From Pimelobacter simplex (GTDB lineage: Bacteria > Actinomycetota > Actinomycetes > Propionibacteriales > Nocardioidaceae), in contig JADCLI010000035.1 of assembly GCA_016803235.1 (NCBI GenBank), forward strand, positions 1-62,264: DNA of 62,264 bases, given 5' to 3'. The notes under the pieces are model-generated. The model saw nothing but the letters and a program-made list of their open reading frames with translations, did not search any database and was not told where the DNA came from. Every line of letters begins with the position of its first letter. Position 1 is the first letter of the stretch. Positions 43,606 to 52,724 of the stretch are shown piece by piece. Position numbers and translations under genes: made by a program.

Positions 43606-45416
43606 CGGACCCGGTACCCGGCGCCGGCCTTCGTCGCCCCCACGGCGAGGGCCGAGGGCCGGACGCTGGTGTTCGTCACCCGGAGCACCGCCCGGCGCAC
43701 CACGCCGCGCCGGGGCAGCCGCAGGGTCCGGGCCGGCGCCCATCCTGCCGCCGACCGTACGGCGATCACGGGCTCGGGCGAGATCACGTCGTACGCCCGG
43801 CTGACCACGGTCGCGTTGCCGGCACCGTCGACCGCCGTCACGGTGAACACCTGCGGTCCGACCGCACCGGTCGGGAGCGACGCGGCCCAGGTGCAGGACT
43901 GCAGCGACGACCCGCCCCGGTCGGTGCAGCGCACCTGGGGGACGACCTGGTCACCCCGGTCGTAGCGACCGGCTCCGGGCAGCGACACGGTCACGACCGG
44001 GTCGGTCCGGTCGGGGACCTCGGCCTTCTCGGCCCGGTAGCTCAGCGCCGTCGGCGCCTTCAGCTCCCACACGATCGTGCCGTCCGGGTCCACCTCGCTG
44101 ACCAGCGCCTGCTTGTCCGCGGCCCAGTCGACCAGGGTGTTGCCGCCGGGCAGGCGTCGGGCGGAACCGGCGAAGTAGGCGAACCGGCTGCCGTGGGACC
44201 AGCTGCGCACCAGCGTCGCGGTCATCGCCGTCTCGTCCAGCGCGTACTCGGTCACCCGCGTGAGCGCCCGGTTCACCGTCGGGCCGAGCCGGTCGGCCGG
44301 GTCGACGCAGTACGACGGGTTGGCGCCGAGCACCGCCGATCCGTTGTCGAACACCAGCAGGTGGCCGTTCGGGAGCCGGTTCACGGTGTGCTGCGCACAC
44401 GGACCGCCGTGCGGGTCGTCGACGAAGTCGAAGTCGTTGAGCCGCCCACCGAAGCGCCACACCACGTCGCCACGCTCGAAGCCGTCGTGGTCGGACCACG
44501 CGATCCGCAGCGCAGCACTGAGGTGCCGGAAGGACGCGAGGACGTCACCGTCGGGCAGCAGCTGGATCGCGTTGATGTGCGCCCAGTCGGCCGAGCCGCC
44601 CGCAGTGGTCTCGACCGCCGGATCGAGGTGGTCGCCGCTGTCCCAGGTGTGGACCACCGTGCCCGCGGGGTCGACCTCCTGGATCACCGCGTCGACCAGG
44701 CCGGTGCCGGCGTCGGGCTCGTAGGCCACGAACAACCGGCTGCCGTCGGGACGCAGGATGACGTCGTGGTTGTCGGTGTTGACCAGCCCGACGGTCCGCG
44801 AGGTGGCGACGTCGCGGAACTGCTCGTCGAGCTCGACCAGGTCCCAGTCGCTGACCGGACCGGGGCGCCGGACCATCACCGTGTAGTGCCCGTGGGGCGC
44901 CGGCTTGAGGTCGGCCACCGACGTACCGAAGTCACGCAGCTGCACCGGCACGCCGTTGCGGTCCAGGGCCACGGCGACCGTGCCGAGGGTCAGCAGCACG
45001 TTGCCCTCGGAGACGCCCGGCTCGTCGACGACCGTGGTGATCTCGGGGAAGGCTGCGGGCAGGTAGACCAGCGCGTAGGCGTGGTGGCCCGCCGCGTCGT
45101 CGACGATCACCGACACCTCGTCGCCCGCGACCAGCCCGGACACGTCGGTCGGCCCGGTGACCACCGACCCGTCCACCCGTACGACGCCCGCGGGGTCGCT
45201 CGTCGTCGCCGACACCGTCAGCCGCCCGCCCGTCGCGGCGGAGGTCGCGACGCCGTACCGGCTCACGTCGGGGTCGAAGACCGGGCGCAGCGCGACGCCG
45301 TCGCCGGTCACCGAGACCTCGACCGTCGGCGGCGGCTCCGCCGACGCGGCCGGGACGCCGAGGAGGGCCAGCAGCAGGGCGAGGAGCACGGCACAAGCAC
45401 GCATGCACGTCATCAT
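43386..45416 (-). CDS. Arylsulfotransferase (ASST)-like secreted protein
   Basis: 676 residues from ATG 45416 (ATGs at 45413 and 45404 are equally possible). Signal peptide with hydrophobic core VLLALLLALLGVPAASA. Body is a beta-propeller of the ASST family: DNHDVILRPDGSRLFVAYEP, WAHINAIQLLPDGDVLASFR, QHTVNRLPNGHLLVFDNGS and RLPGGNTLVDW are propeller blades with the conserved histidines. The last 200 residues are Ig-like. Family members move sulfate between phenols, but many actinobacterial versions are uncharacterised. Cys pairs (PCAQH..SYCVD, RCTD..SCTW) suit an exported protein. Confidence 0.82.
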   Translation of the reverse strand: MMTCMRACAVLLALLLALLGVPAASAEPPPTVEVSVTGDGVALRPVFDPDVSRYGVATSAATGGRLTVSATTSDPAGVVRVDGSVVTGPTDVSGLVAGDEVSVIVDDAAGHHAYALVYLPAAFPEITTVVDEPGVSEGNVLLTLGTVAVALDRNGVPVQLRDFGTSVADLKPAPHGHYTVMVRRPGPVSDWDLVELDEQFRDVATSRTVGLVNTDNHDVILRPDGSRLFVAYEPDAGTGLVDAVIQEVDPAGTVVHTWDSGDHLDPAVETTAGGSADWAHINAIQLLPDGDVLASFRHLSAALRIAWSDHDGFERGDVVWRFGGRLNDFDFVDDPHGGPCAQHTVNRLPNGHLLVFDNGSAVLGANPSYCVDPADRLGPTVNRALTRVTEYALDETAMTATLVRSWSHGSRFAYFAGSARRLPGGNTLVDWAADKQALVSEVDPDGTIVWELKAPTALSYRAEKAEVPDRTDPVVTVSLPGAGRYDRGDQVVPQVRCTDRGGSSLQSCTWAASLPTGAVGPQVFTVTAVDGAGNATVVSRAYDVISPEPVIAVRSAAGWAPARTLRLPRRGVVRRAVLRVTNTSVRPSALAVGATKAGAGYRVRYLAAGRDVTAEVRAGTWRTAVLAPGEAASLEVVVKRRSAAALPRRRVEVRVVRATAVPATTSSSVRLGLRGR

Positions 45417-45458
45417 CGGCCGGGCGGTCGCGCCCCTGAGGGCCCCGCCGAAAAGCCC

Positions 45459-45488
45459 GAAGGCCCCGACCGTACGGTCGGGGCCTTC
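45459..45488. terminator. Perfect 30-bp palindrome, rpsA terminator
   Basis: Arm GAAGGCCCCGACCGT with no spacer lies 28 bp past the rpsA stop, between rpsA and the ASST-like gene on the same strand. Confidence 0.85.
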
Positions 45489-45516
45489 GTGGTTGGTGCT
45501 GGTGAAGCCTGGGCGA

Positions 45517-46995
45517 TCAGTTGCCGCCGGTGAGCTTCTCGCGGAGCGCCTGCAGCGCCTCGTCGGACGCGAGCGAGCCGCCGCCGTTGGCGCCGTCCTC
45601 GGCCGGGGCGGAGGAGTACGAGCTGGACTCGCCCGCCTCGATCTCGGCCTGCTTGGCGTCGGCCTGCTGCTTGACGTGGGCCTCCCAGCGAGCGTGCGCC
45701 TTGGCGTACTGCTCCTCCCACTTCGCGCGCTGCTCGTCGAAGCCCTCGAGCCACTCGCCCGTCTCCGGGTCGAAGCCCTCGGGGTAGATGTAGTTGCCCT
45801 GGTCGTCGTACGTGGCCTCCATGCCGTACAGCGTCGGGTCGAACTCCTCGACGTCCGCCGCGGCAGCGGTCTCGTTGGCCTGCTTGAGCGAGAGGGAGAT
45901 CCGGCGACGCTCGAGGTCGATGTCGATGATCTTGACCATGACGTCGTCGCCGACCTGGACGACCTGCTCCGGGATCTCGACGTGGCGCTCGGCCAGCTCG
46001 GAGATGTGGACCAGGCCCTCGATGCCCTCCTCGACCCGCACGAACGAGCCGAACGGGACCAGCTTGGTGACCTTGCCGGGCACGATCTGGCCGATCTGGT
46101 GGGTCCGGGCGAAGTGCTGCCACGGGTCCTCCTGGGTCGCCTTCAGCGACAGGGAGACACGCTCGCGGTCCATGTCGACGTCGAGGACCTCGACGGTGAC
46201 CTCGTCGCCCACGGTGACGACCTCGGACGGGTGGTCGATGTGCTTCCAGGACAGCTCCGAGACGTGGACGAGACCGTCGACGCCGCCGAGGTCCACGAAC
46301 GCACCGAAGTTGACGATCGAGGACACGACACCCTTGCGGATCTGGCCCTTCTGGAGCTGGGTGAGGAAGCCGTGGCGGACCTCGGACTGGGTCTGCTCGA
46401 GCCAGGCGCGGCGCGACAGGACCACGTTGTTGCGGTTCTTGTCGAGCTCGATGATCTTGGCCTCGAGCGTCTGGCCGACGTACGGCTGCAGGTCGCGGAC
46501 CCGGCGCATCTCGACGAGCGAGGCGGGAAGGAAGCCGCGCAGGCCGATGTCGATGATGAGGCCGCCCTTGACGACCTCGATGACGGTGCCCTCGACGACG
46601 CCGTCGGCCTCCTTGATCTCCTCGATCGTGCCCCAGGCGCGCTCGTACTGGGCGCGCTTCTTGGACAGGATCAGGCGACCCTCCTTGTCCTCCTTCTGGA
46701 GGACGAGGGCCTCGACCTTGTCGCCCACCTGGACGACCTCGGACGGGTCGACGTCGTGCTTGATCGACAGCTCGCGCGAGGGGATGACGCCCTCGGTCTT
46801 GTAGCCGATGTCCAGCAGGACCTCGTCACGGTCCACCTTGACGATGGTGCCGTCGACGATGTCGCCGTCGTTGAAGTACTTGATGGTCTGGTCGATGGCG
46901 GCCAGGAAGTCCGCCTCCGAGCCGATGTCGTTGACCGCGACCTGGGGCGCGTTGTCGTCGTAGCTCGCAAGCGGGGTCGAGAGGGTGCTCGTCAT
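45517..46995 (-). CDS. rpsA: 30S ribosomal protein S1
   Basis: 492 residues. Four S1 RNA-binding domains (about 35-105, 122-190, 207-277, 294-364; for example VNFGAFVDLGGVDGLVHVSE and VPFGSFVRVEEGIEGLVHIS) and an acidic, low-complexity C-terminal tail. S1 brings mRNA to the ribosome. The conserved N-terminal segment AVNDIGSEADFLAAIDQTIK fits actinobacterial S1. The tail is longer than in four-domain S1 of firmicutes. Ribosome site AAGGA before ATG 46995. Divergent from a methyltransferase gene with 147 bp between. Confidence 0.97.
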   Translation of the reverse strand: MTSTLSTPLASYDDNAPQVAVNDIGSEADFLAAIDQTIKYFNDGDIVDGTIVKVDRDEVLLDIGYKTEGVIPSRELSIKHDVDPSEVVQVGDKVEALVLQKEDKEGRLILSKKRAQYERAWGTIEEIKEADGVVEGTVIEVVKGGLIIDIGLRGFLPASLVEMRRVRDLQPYVGQTLEAKIIELDKNRNNVVLSRRAWLEQTQSEVRHGFLTQLQKGQIRKGVVSSIVNFGAFVDLGGVDGLVHVSELSWKHIDHPSEVVTVGDEVTVEVLDVDMDRERVSLSLKATQEDPWQHFARTHQIGQIVPGKVTKLVPFGSFVRVEEGIEGLVHISELAERHVEIPEQVVQVGDDVMVKIIDIDLERRRISLSLKQANETAAAADVEEFDPTLYGMEATYDDQGNYIYPEGFDPETGEWLEGFDEQRAKWEEQYAKAHARWEAHVKQQADAKQAEIEAGESSSYSSAPAEDGANGGGSLASDEALQALREKLTGGN

Positions 46996-47130
46996 GTAGG
47001 TGGTCAGTCCTTGAAGTGGGCAGATGTAGTCGGGATGATGCGTCGGTGAGTCCGCCGCCCGGAGGGCAGCCCAGAACACAGACGTTCCAGAGTACGCGCC
47101 GCCCGACGCGGGAGTCCAACCGGCGAGCAC

Positions 47131-47136
47131 TATCCT
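47131..47136 (+). promoter_or_regulatory. -10 element of the methyltransferase gene at 47143 (leaderless)
   Basis: TATCCT, 6 nt before GTG 47143. The remaining 46996-47130 is the rpsA leader/promoter region with no clear secondary structure noted. Confidence 0.55.
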
Positions 47137-47142
47137 CGCAGG

Positions 47143-47970
47143 GTGCAGGACGCAGCGGCATGGCCGCATCCCCCCGTGACCGCGCATCGGAGGTCTGCGG
47201 ACGAGCAGGAGTCGCGGCGCGCGAACGGCGCCGACTGGGACAGGTACGCCGACGAGTACCAGGCCACCCACGGTGGCTTCCTCGGTGACATCGGCTTCGT
47301 CTGGGGCCCGGAGGGACTGACCGAGGAGGCCGCCGGGATCCTCGGTGACGTGCGCGACCGCGACGTCCTCGAGGTCGGCTCCGGCGCCGGCCAGTGCTCG
47401 CGCTGGGTGCGCAGCCGCGGCGGACGGGCGACCGGGCTCGACCTCTCCCACCGGCAGTTGCAGCACTCGCGGCGCATCGACGAGGCGACCGCGGTCGTCG
47501 TGCCCAGCGTGCTCGGCACCGCCACCGCTCTCCCCTTCGCCGACGCGAGCTTCGACGTCGTGTTCTCCTCGTTCGGGGCACTGCAGTTCGTGGCCGACAT
47601 CGACCTCGCGGTCGCCGAGACGGCGCGCGTGCTGCGGCCGGGAGGCCGGTTCGCGTTCTCGATCACCCACCCCACCCGGTGGATGTTCCCCGACGACCCC
47701 GGGGAGGAGGGGCTCACCGCGACCCAGTCGTACTGGGACCGCACGCCCTACGTCGAGGTCGACGACGAGACCGGCGCGACGTCGTACGTCGAGCATCACC
47801 GCACGCTCGGCGACTGGGTCGCCCTGCTCGCGGGGGCGGGCTTCCGGCTGACCACGCTGCTCGAGCCGGAGTGGCCCGAGGGCCACGAGCGGCTCTGGGG
47901 CGGGTGGTCCGGGACCCGCGGCCGACTGACGCCGGGCACTGCGATCTTCGGCGCCGACCTGCTGGTCTAG
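47143..47970 (+). CDS. Class I SAM-dependent methyltransferase
   Basis: 275 residues. SAM motif I VLEVGSGAGQCSRW, motif II region TGLDLSHRQL, LPFADASFDVVFSSFGALQF (motif IV) and ARVLRPGGRFAFS are the Methyltransf_11 pattern. An N-terminal segment (ADWDRYADEYQATHGGFLGD) is typical of the actinobacterial family found next to rpsA. Substrate unknown. GTG start and leaderless promoter. Confidence 0.87.
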   Translation: MQDAAAWPHPPVTAHRRSADEQESRRANGADWDRYADEYQATHGGFLGDIGFVWGPEGLTEEAAGILGDVRDRDVLEVGSGAGQCSRWVRSRGGRATGLDLSHRQLQHSRRIDEATAVVVPSVLGTATALPFADASFDVVFSSFGALQFVADIDLAVAETARVLRPGGRFAFSITHPTRWMFPDDPGEEGLTATQSYWDRTPYVEVDDETGATSYVEHHRTLGDWVALLAGAGFRLTTLLEPEWPEGHERLWGGWSGTRGRLTPGTAIFGADLLV

Positions 47971-48098
47971 TCAATCCGGGTCATGGCCGTCCGGGGCTTC
48001 CGTCCTCATTCCGGCCGGATCCGACCCCGGCCCCTCCCCGGGACCGTCCCTCTCGTCAATAGTGAGGCCTTCGGGAACCGTGCTGGAGGGAGCACCTC

Positions 48099-50081
48099 AT
48101 GTTCGCATCACAGCAGCGGCGCAGGTCGAGGGTCCTGGCGCCACTCGGGACGGCGGTCGCCACGACGGCCGCCTTCGCCCTGACCGTCCCGCTGGCCTCG
48201 TCGGCGCACGCCGACCCGCTGCCGGCCGACTTCTCAGGGTCGGCGCACGCCGACCTGGTCGACCTCCCGGTCGACGTGCTCGATGCGTCGGCCGCGAGCG
48301 TCCCCGTGGGCCACGCGCGCACCACGGTCGACAGCGCGCTGGCGGCCGACAACGTCACAGCGGACTCCGCCAACGTGGACGTCGCCCTGGCCGGGATCCC
48401 GATCGACCTCGACAGCCTCGGCGTGACCGCGCCGCCGACCGACTCCGCGTCCGACACGCTGGTGCCCCTCGACCTCGCCGCCCTGGGCGACATCGACGCG
48501 ATCGACCGCACCGTCGAGGCCAACTACGTCAGCGCGACGTCCTGCCCGCCGCTCGTCGGCACCGAACGCCTGCTCGGCCGGTCCACCAGCTCCGTCGCGT
48601 CCGTCGGCCTTCTCGACAACGTGGCGACGATCGGCGCGATCCAGGCGACCACGACCACCGCACTGGTGGACGCCGACGTCGACGGTCACTCCGACATGGT
48701 CTCCGAGACCAGCACGACGGTCGGCGACGTCCAGCTCCTCCCCGCCGTCGCCGGCGGCATCACCGTCCGGCTCTCCGACGCCGTCGTCACCCGGGCGACG
48801 TCGGACGGCACCACCGGCACGGCCGAGGTCGCCAGCTCCGGCGTCACGGCGCAGGTGCTCGTGGCCGGCCTCCCGGTCGCCACGGTCACCGTCGGCGCGG
48901 GCCAGGTCAACGTCCCGATCACCCTGGGCGTGGCAGTGGTCAACCTGAGCATCGGGCTGGCCAACTTCACCGACACCTCCTCGGGCGCCACGGGTGCCGG
49001 CACGCTGGACGCGGTGCTGCGCATCCAGCTGCAGGCCTCGCTGCTCGGCACCGAGCTCGCAGACCTCGACCTCGCGATCGGCGCCGGTTCGGTGACGGCG
49101 ACGGCACCCGCGGGCGGCGTCGAGTGCGGCACCACGCCGGCCGACACGGCGATCACGGCGCCCGCCGACGGCTCGACCGTCGCCGACGCCACCCCAGCGA
49201 TCACCGGCACCGCCGAGCCCGGCACGACGGTCAGCCTCGTCATCGACGGCGGCACCCCGATCACCGTCCCCGTCGACGGCAGCGGCAACTGGTCCCACAC
49301 CCCCACCACCGACCTGACGGAGGGATCACACACCGTCACCGTCGACGGCAACGCCAACGGCACCGGTGTGGACGACACCACCACCTTCACCGTCGACACA
49401 CCGGCGACCGACACGGACGGCGACGGCGTGCCGGACAGCCAGGAGGCCGCGGACGGGACGGACCCGGGCGACCCGGACACCGACGACGACGGGCTCAACG
49501 ACGGCGCCGAGAAGTCGGCCGGGACCAACCCGACCAAGGCCGACACCGACGGCGACGGCCTCAAGGACGGGCGGGAGGTCTTCGGGCCGACCGGGTGCGT
49601 CAACGCCGCCGGCGTCGCGAGCGGCACGAACCCGCTGCGGCCCGACACCGACAGCGACGGGCTGACCGACGGCCAGGAGGTCAACGGGATGAACGTGGCG
49701 CAGAGGTACTGGACCGTCCGCGGCAAGCCGAGGAAGGCGAAGGCCAGGACCATCGGCCTGGTGCGGACCAACCCGTGCGTCCAGGACACCGACGGGGACC
49801 GGCTCACGGACCACCAGGAGGTCACGGGCGTCAAGGTCGGCCAGCGGATCGTCCGCTCGAAGGCGAACGGCGGGCCGTACAAGATCAAGGTCCGCCGGAC
49901 CGACCCGACCCGAGCGGACACCGACAAGGACAGGCTGACCGACTACGAGGAGGTCACCGGCACCAGGAACAAGAGGTTCGAGAAGCGCAAGACCGACCCG
50001 ACCCTCGCCGACACCGACTGGGGTGGCGGACGCGACGGCGCGGAGGTGCGGACGAAGAGCGATCCGAGCCGCCACGGCTGA
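48099..50081 (+). CDS. Secreted protein with Ig-like domain and thrombospondin type 3 repeats
   Basis: 660 residues. Signal peptide with cleavage near SSAHA/DP, a beta-rich N-terminal region (about 35-345) resembling choice-of-anchor-type domains, one bacterial Ig-like domain (about 350-430, ITGTAEPGTTVSLVIDGG), then seven TSP3 calcium-binding repeats (DTDGDGVPDSQE-like, about 433-655). The last three repeats lose some acidic ligands (DTDKDRLTD, DTDWGGGRD). Ribosome site GGAGGGAG before ATG 48099. Probably a surface-associated, calcium-stiffened stalk. No sortase motif. The gap 47971-48098 shows only a possible -10 box (near 48056, CAATAG). Confidence 0.85.
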   Translation: MFASQQRRRSRVLAPLGTAVATTAAFALTVPLASSAHADPLPADFSGSAHADLVDLPVDVLDASAASVPVGHARTTVDSALAADNVTADSANVDVALAGIPIDLDSLGVTAPPTDSASDTLVPLDLAALGDIDAIDRTVEANYVSATSCPPLVGTERLLGRSTSSVASVGLLDNVATIGAIQATTTTALVDADVDGHSDMVSETSTTVGDVQLLPAVAGGITVRLSDAVVTRATSDGTTGTAEVASSGVTAQVLVAGLPVATVTVGAGQVNVPITLGVAVVNLSIGLANFTDTSSGATGAGTLDAVLRIQLQASLLGTELADLDLAIGAGSVTATAPAGGVECGTTPADTAITAPADGSTVADATPAITGTAEPGTTVSLVIDGGTPITVPVDGSGNWSHTPTTDLTEGSHTVTVDGNANGTGVDDTTTFTVDTPATDTDGDGVPDSQEAADGTDPGDPDTDDDGLNDGAEKSAGTNPTKADTDGDGLKDGREVFGPTGCVNAAGVASGTNPLRPDTDSDGLTDGQEVNGMNVAQRYWTVRGKPRKAKARTIGLVRTNPCVQDTDGDRLTDHQEVTGVKVGQRIVRSKANGGPYKIKVRRTDPTRADTDKDRLTDYEEVTGTRNKRFEKRKTDPTLADTDWGGGRDGAEVRTKSDPSRHG

Positions 50082-50098
50082 GCGGGCCCACCCCCCTG

Positions 50099-50131
50099 GT
50101 GTCGTGTCAGGTTGAAGCGCTGACACGACAC
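50099..50131. promoter_or_regulatory. Perfect inverted repeat in the promoter of the methyltransferase gene at 50144
   Basis: GTGTCGTGTCAG and CTGACACGACAC (12 bp each) with a 9-nt spacer, centres 21 bp apart, directly abut the -10 hexamer at 50132. It may be an operator covering the -35 region, or a terminator hairpin for the upstream gene. Confidence 0.55.
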
Positions 50132-50137
50132 TAGGGT
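50132..50137 (+). promoter_or_regulatory. -10 element of the methyltransferase gene at 50144 (leaderless)
   Basis: TAGGGT, 6 nt before GTG 50144. Confidence 0.5.
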
Positions 50138-50143
50138 GGCTGC

Positions 50144-50842
50144 GTGGACGCGGAGGAGATCGCCAAGTCGGCCGAGCTCGAGCACCGACACTGGTGGTAC
50201 GCAGCCCGCCGAGCCCTCGTGCGACGCACCGTCCGCGCGTGGCCGGCGGGCCGGGCCATCGACGTCGGCTGCGGCATGGGGGGCAACACCGCGGTGCTGC
50301 GCGAGCTCGGCTGGCAGGCGGTCGGCGTCGAGTACACCGACACCGGTTCCGACATCGCCGCTGCGCGGGGCATCCCGGTGGTCCAGGGCGACGGTCGGCA
50401 CCTGCCCGTGGCCGACGCATCGGTCGACCTGGTGATGTCCACCGACGCCTGGGAGCACATCGACGACGACGTGGCCGTGGCGCGCGAGACCGCGCGTGTG
50501 CTGCGTCCGGGCGGCCGGGTGCTGGTGGCCGTCCCGGCCGGGATGGCGCTGTGGAGCGGGCACGACGTGGCGCTGGGCCACGTACGCCGCTACGAGCGGC
50601 AGCAGCTCGCCGACCTCGTCACCGGCGCCGGCCTGGTCATCGACGACCTGTGGTCGTGGAACGTCCTGCTGCGCCCGGTCGTCCGGGCACGTCGTCGCAA
50701 CAAGCACACCGCCGAGAGCGAGATGGAGCACGTGCACCCCGTGCTCAACGCGGGCCTGCGTGCCGCCCTCGCCGTCGAGCGGGGGCTGCCCGTCAAGCGG
50801 CTGCCCGGCGTCAGCCTCGTGGTCCTCGCCCACAAGCCCTGA
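50144..50842 (+). CDS. Class I SAM-dependent methyltransferase
   Basis: 232 residues. The opening AELEHRHWWYAARRALVRR is typical of the family that sits in surface-polysaccharide loci. SAM motif AIDVGCGMGGN, VVQGDGRHLPVADASVDLVM and ARVLRPGGRVLVAVPA follow. A hydrophobic or amphipathic C terminus could touch the membrane. It converges with the next methyltransferase across 4 bp. Probably modifies a glycan or glycolipid of the adjacent locus (inference). Confidence 0.87.
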   Translation: MDAEEIAKSAELEHRHWWYAARRALVRRTVRAWPAGRAIDVGCGMGGNTAVLRELGWQAVGVEYTDTGSDIAAARGIPVVQGDGRHLPVADASVDLVMSTDAWEHIDDDVAVARETARVLRPGGRVLVAVPAGMALWSGHDVALGHVRRYERQQLADLVTGAGLVIDDLWSWNVLLRPVVRARRRNKHTAESEMEHVHPVLNAGLRAALAVERGLPVKRLPGVSLVVLAHKP

Positions 50843-50846
50843 GGGC

Positions 50847-51650
50847 TCAGAAGCGGTAGATCCTCGGCTCCAGCAGGGCGCCGTCCCCGCGACGCAGCTC
50901 GGGCCGCACGATGTCGTCGAACGCGATGGGCGTGCGGCGACGCGGCTTGCGGAAGGTGAGCACGGACGTCAGAGCGCGCGCCACGACCGCCTCGCCACCA
51001 CGCGTGTGGTGGGCCTCGGCGTTGATGGTGCGCTCGACGAACTCGGGGTCGTGGCTGCCGATCGTGCGCACCGGCTGGGTGCCGGTCCAGCGCAGGGCGA
51101 TCACGTTGTGGTGGTGGCGGCTGTCGATCAGGCGCTTGACCGGCTCGGCCAGGTCGGAGCGCTGCAGGTAGGCGTCGATCTCCGGGTCGAAGGCCGGCGC
51201 CTGCTTGGCCTCCATGACCAGCGTCGGCGGCTCGGTCGACCGGTCGAGCCGGCACCACCACAGGTGGCTGGGGAAGTCGATGATCTTGGCGGCCGATGCC
51301 TCGGGCACCTCGATGTAGCCGGCCCGGGCGACCCGGGTCAGCTCGCCGACCACACCGACCGGGTCGGTGACGTGCTCCAGGACGTGGGAGCAGATGGCGT
51401 AGTCGAAGACGCCGTCGGCGAAGGGCATCGCGGCCGCGTCGGCGTCGAAGAGCGGCCGGTCGACGCGGGTGTGGCCGGTGCCCGAGCGCTGGCCGGCATA
51501 CGCGTCGTCGGGATAGCGGTCGAGCAGGACGTCGGCGCGCCACGAGGGCTTGTCGCCGCTGCCCACGTCGAGCACGAGGCCGTCGTCGGGGATCGGCAAC
51601 CCGATCCGGCTGTCGTAGAAGGCGCGCAGCCGGTCCTTGAGCTCCTGCAT
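50847..51650 (-). CDS. Methyltransferase-domain protein
   Basis: 267 residues. VLDVGSGDKPSWRADVLLDR is a diverged motif I as in glycan-locus methyltransferases; FADGVFDYAICSHVLEHVTDP marks the motif IV helix. The C-terminal half (HLWWCRLDRS onward) is family-specific. Last gene of the minus-strand glycan run, separated from DUF3068 by a palindromic terminator, so it may have its own transcript. Ribosome site GGGGGAA before ATG 51650. Confidence 0.82.
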   Translation of the reverse strand: MQELKDRLRAFYDSRIGLPIPDDGLVLDVGSGDKPSWRADVLLDRYPDDAYAGQRSGTGHTRVDRPLFDADAAAMPFADGVFDYAICSHVLEHVTDPVGVVGELTRVARAGYIEVPEASAAKIIDFPSHLWWCRLDRSTEPPTLVMEAKQAPAFDPEIDAYLQRSDLAEPVKRLIDSRHHHNVIALRWTGTQPVRTIGSHDPEFVERTINAEAHHTRGGEAVVARALTSVLTFRKPRRRTPIAFDDIVRPELRRGDGALLEPRIYRF

Positions 51651-51684
51651 GGTTCCCCCAGCCTAGATGAGTCGTGACGAGACA

Positions 51685-51712
51685 ACGGCCTCGAGCAGCT
51701 GCTCGAGGCCGT
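51685..51712. terminator. Perfect 28-bp palindrome after the DUF3068 gene
   Basis: Arm ACGGCCTCGAGCAG, no spacer, 30 bp beyond the DUF3068 stop and 34 bp before the methyltransferase ATG on the same strand. Confidence 0.75.
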
Positions 51713-51742
51713 CGTCTCCCTCCTCGGAGAGGAGTCCTGGGA

Positions 51743-52711
51743 TCAGGCGTCGACGAGCGCCTTCTCGTCGCGGCGCGCGGCCCGCGCCTGGCGGGCACCC
51801 TTGCCGAGGAACAGCCCGGTGCCGACCAGCGCCGCGCCGAGCAGCAGCAGGAGGCCGGGGAAGACCAGCTTCATGCCGCCGAGCAGGCTGGAGTTGCTCT
51901 TGGCGTCGCTGACCAGCTCGTCCACCTGGGCCTGGGTGTACTGCACCGTGCCGGTGAAGGCCGGGACGTTCACGCCGTCGTACTGCAGCTCCTGCGTGCG
52001 GTTCTCGACCCGGTTCACCGGGGAGCCGGTCTGGGGCTCGACCCAGAAGGTGCGGGTCATGCCGTAGACCATCTCGGCGTCGACGGACGCCTCGGTGGAG
52101 CCGAACACGGAGCCGGGGACCTCACGGGTCTCGACGACGGTCGGGTCGATGGTCTGCACGAACTTGTAGACGGTGAGCCCGTCGATCTTCTCCTCGCCCT
52201 CGAACTTCGCGTCGACGGCCTTGCCGACCGTGTCGTCCCAGAGCGGGTAGTCCTTCTTCTTGGTATCGAAGGGGAATTTGTAGATCTGGCCCTTGCGCAC
52301 GGCCGGCTCGCGGTCACCCTCGGCGACCTCGGTCCACGAGTCGCAGGACGTGCAGTCCACGGCGGCACCGGACTTCGCGTCGAAGGGCGCCCGCTCGCGG
52401 GACTGCTGGAAGATGCTGCCATCGGCGCGCTTCACCGTGGTCGAGTTGACCCACACCACGACGCCGTCGGGCGCCTTGGCGCCGCTGTCGGCGATGGTGC
52501 GCGAGCTGATGTCGAGGTCGGTGGTCTCGGGCGCGAGCACCTCGGGGTCGGAGTTGAAGACCTCTGCCCCCGTCGCCTCGAGCTTGGTCACGCCCTCGTA
52601 GTCGGGCGGGACGGTGGCGAGCACCGGGTAGGCGTAGAAGCGGACCAGAGCGGCCGCCACGATCAGGAAGACACCGAGTCCGACGGACACGGCGGCGAGC
52701 TTGCTGCGCAT
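51743..52711 (-). CDS. DUF3068 / PorA-family membrane-anchored protein
   Basis: 322 residues. N-terminal transmembrane segment (VSVGLGVFLIVAAALVRFYA), an extracellular domain of about 230 residues with a close cysteine pair (DCTSCD), and a C-terminal transmembrane helix (LVFPGLLLLLGAALVGTGLF) with a basic tail. This is the DUF3068 plan, common beside glycosyltransferases in actinobacteria. Conserved MTRTFWVEPQTGSPV. Function unknown; placed 13 bp after the GT4 gene, it likely acts at the outer face in polymer export or anchoring. Confidence 0.85.
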   Translation of the reverse strand: MRSKLAAVSVGLGVFLIVAAALVRFYAYPVLATVPPDYEGVTKLEATGAEVFNSDPEVLAPETTDLDISSRTIADSGAKAPDGVVVWVNSTTVKRADGSIFQQSRERAPFDAKSGAAVDCTSCDSWTEVAEGDREPAVRKGQIYKFPFDTKKKDYPLWDDTVGKAVDAKFEGEEKIDGLTVYKFVQTIDPTVVETREVPGSVFGSTEASVDAEMVYGMTRTFWVEPQTGSPVNRVENRTQELQYDGVNVPAFTGTVQYTQAQVDELVSDAKSNSSLLGGMKLVFPGLLLLLGAALVGTGLFLGKGARQARAARRDEKALVDA

Positions 52712-52724
52712 GGGCGAGCCTCTC

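Noticed and set aside
45417..45516. Small gene between the ASST-like gene and rpsA
   Set aside because: Only the perfect terminator palindrome is present; open frames there are short continuations of antisense reading.
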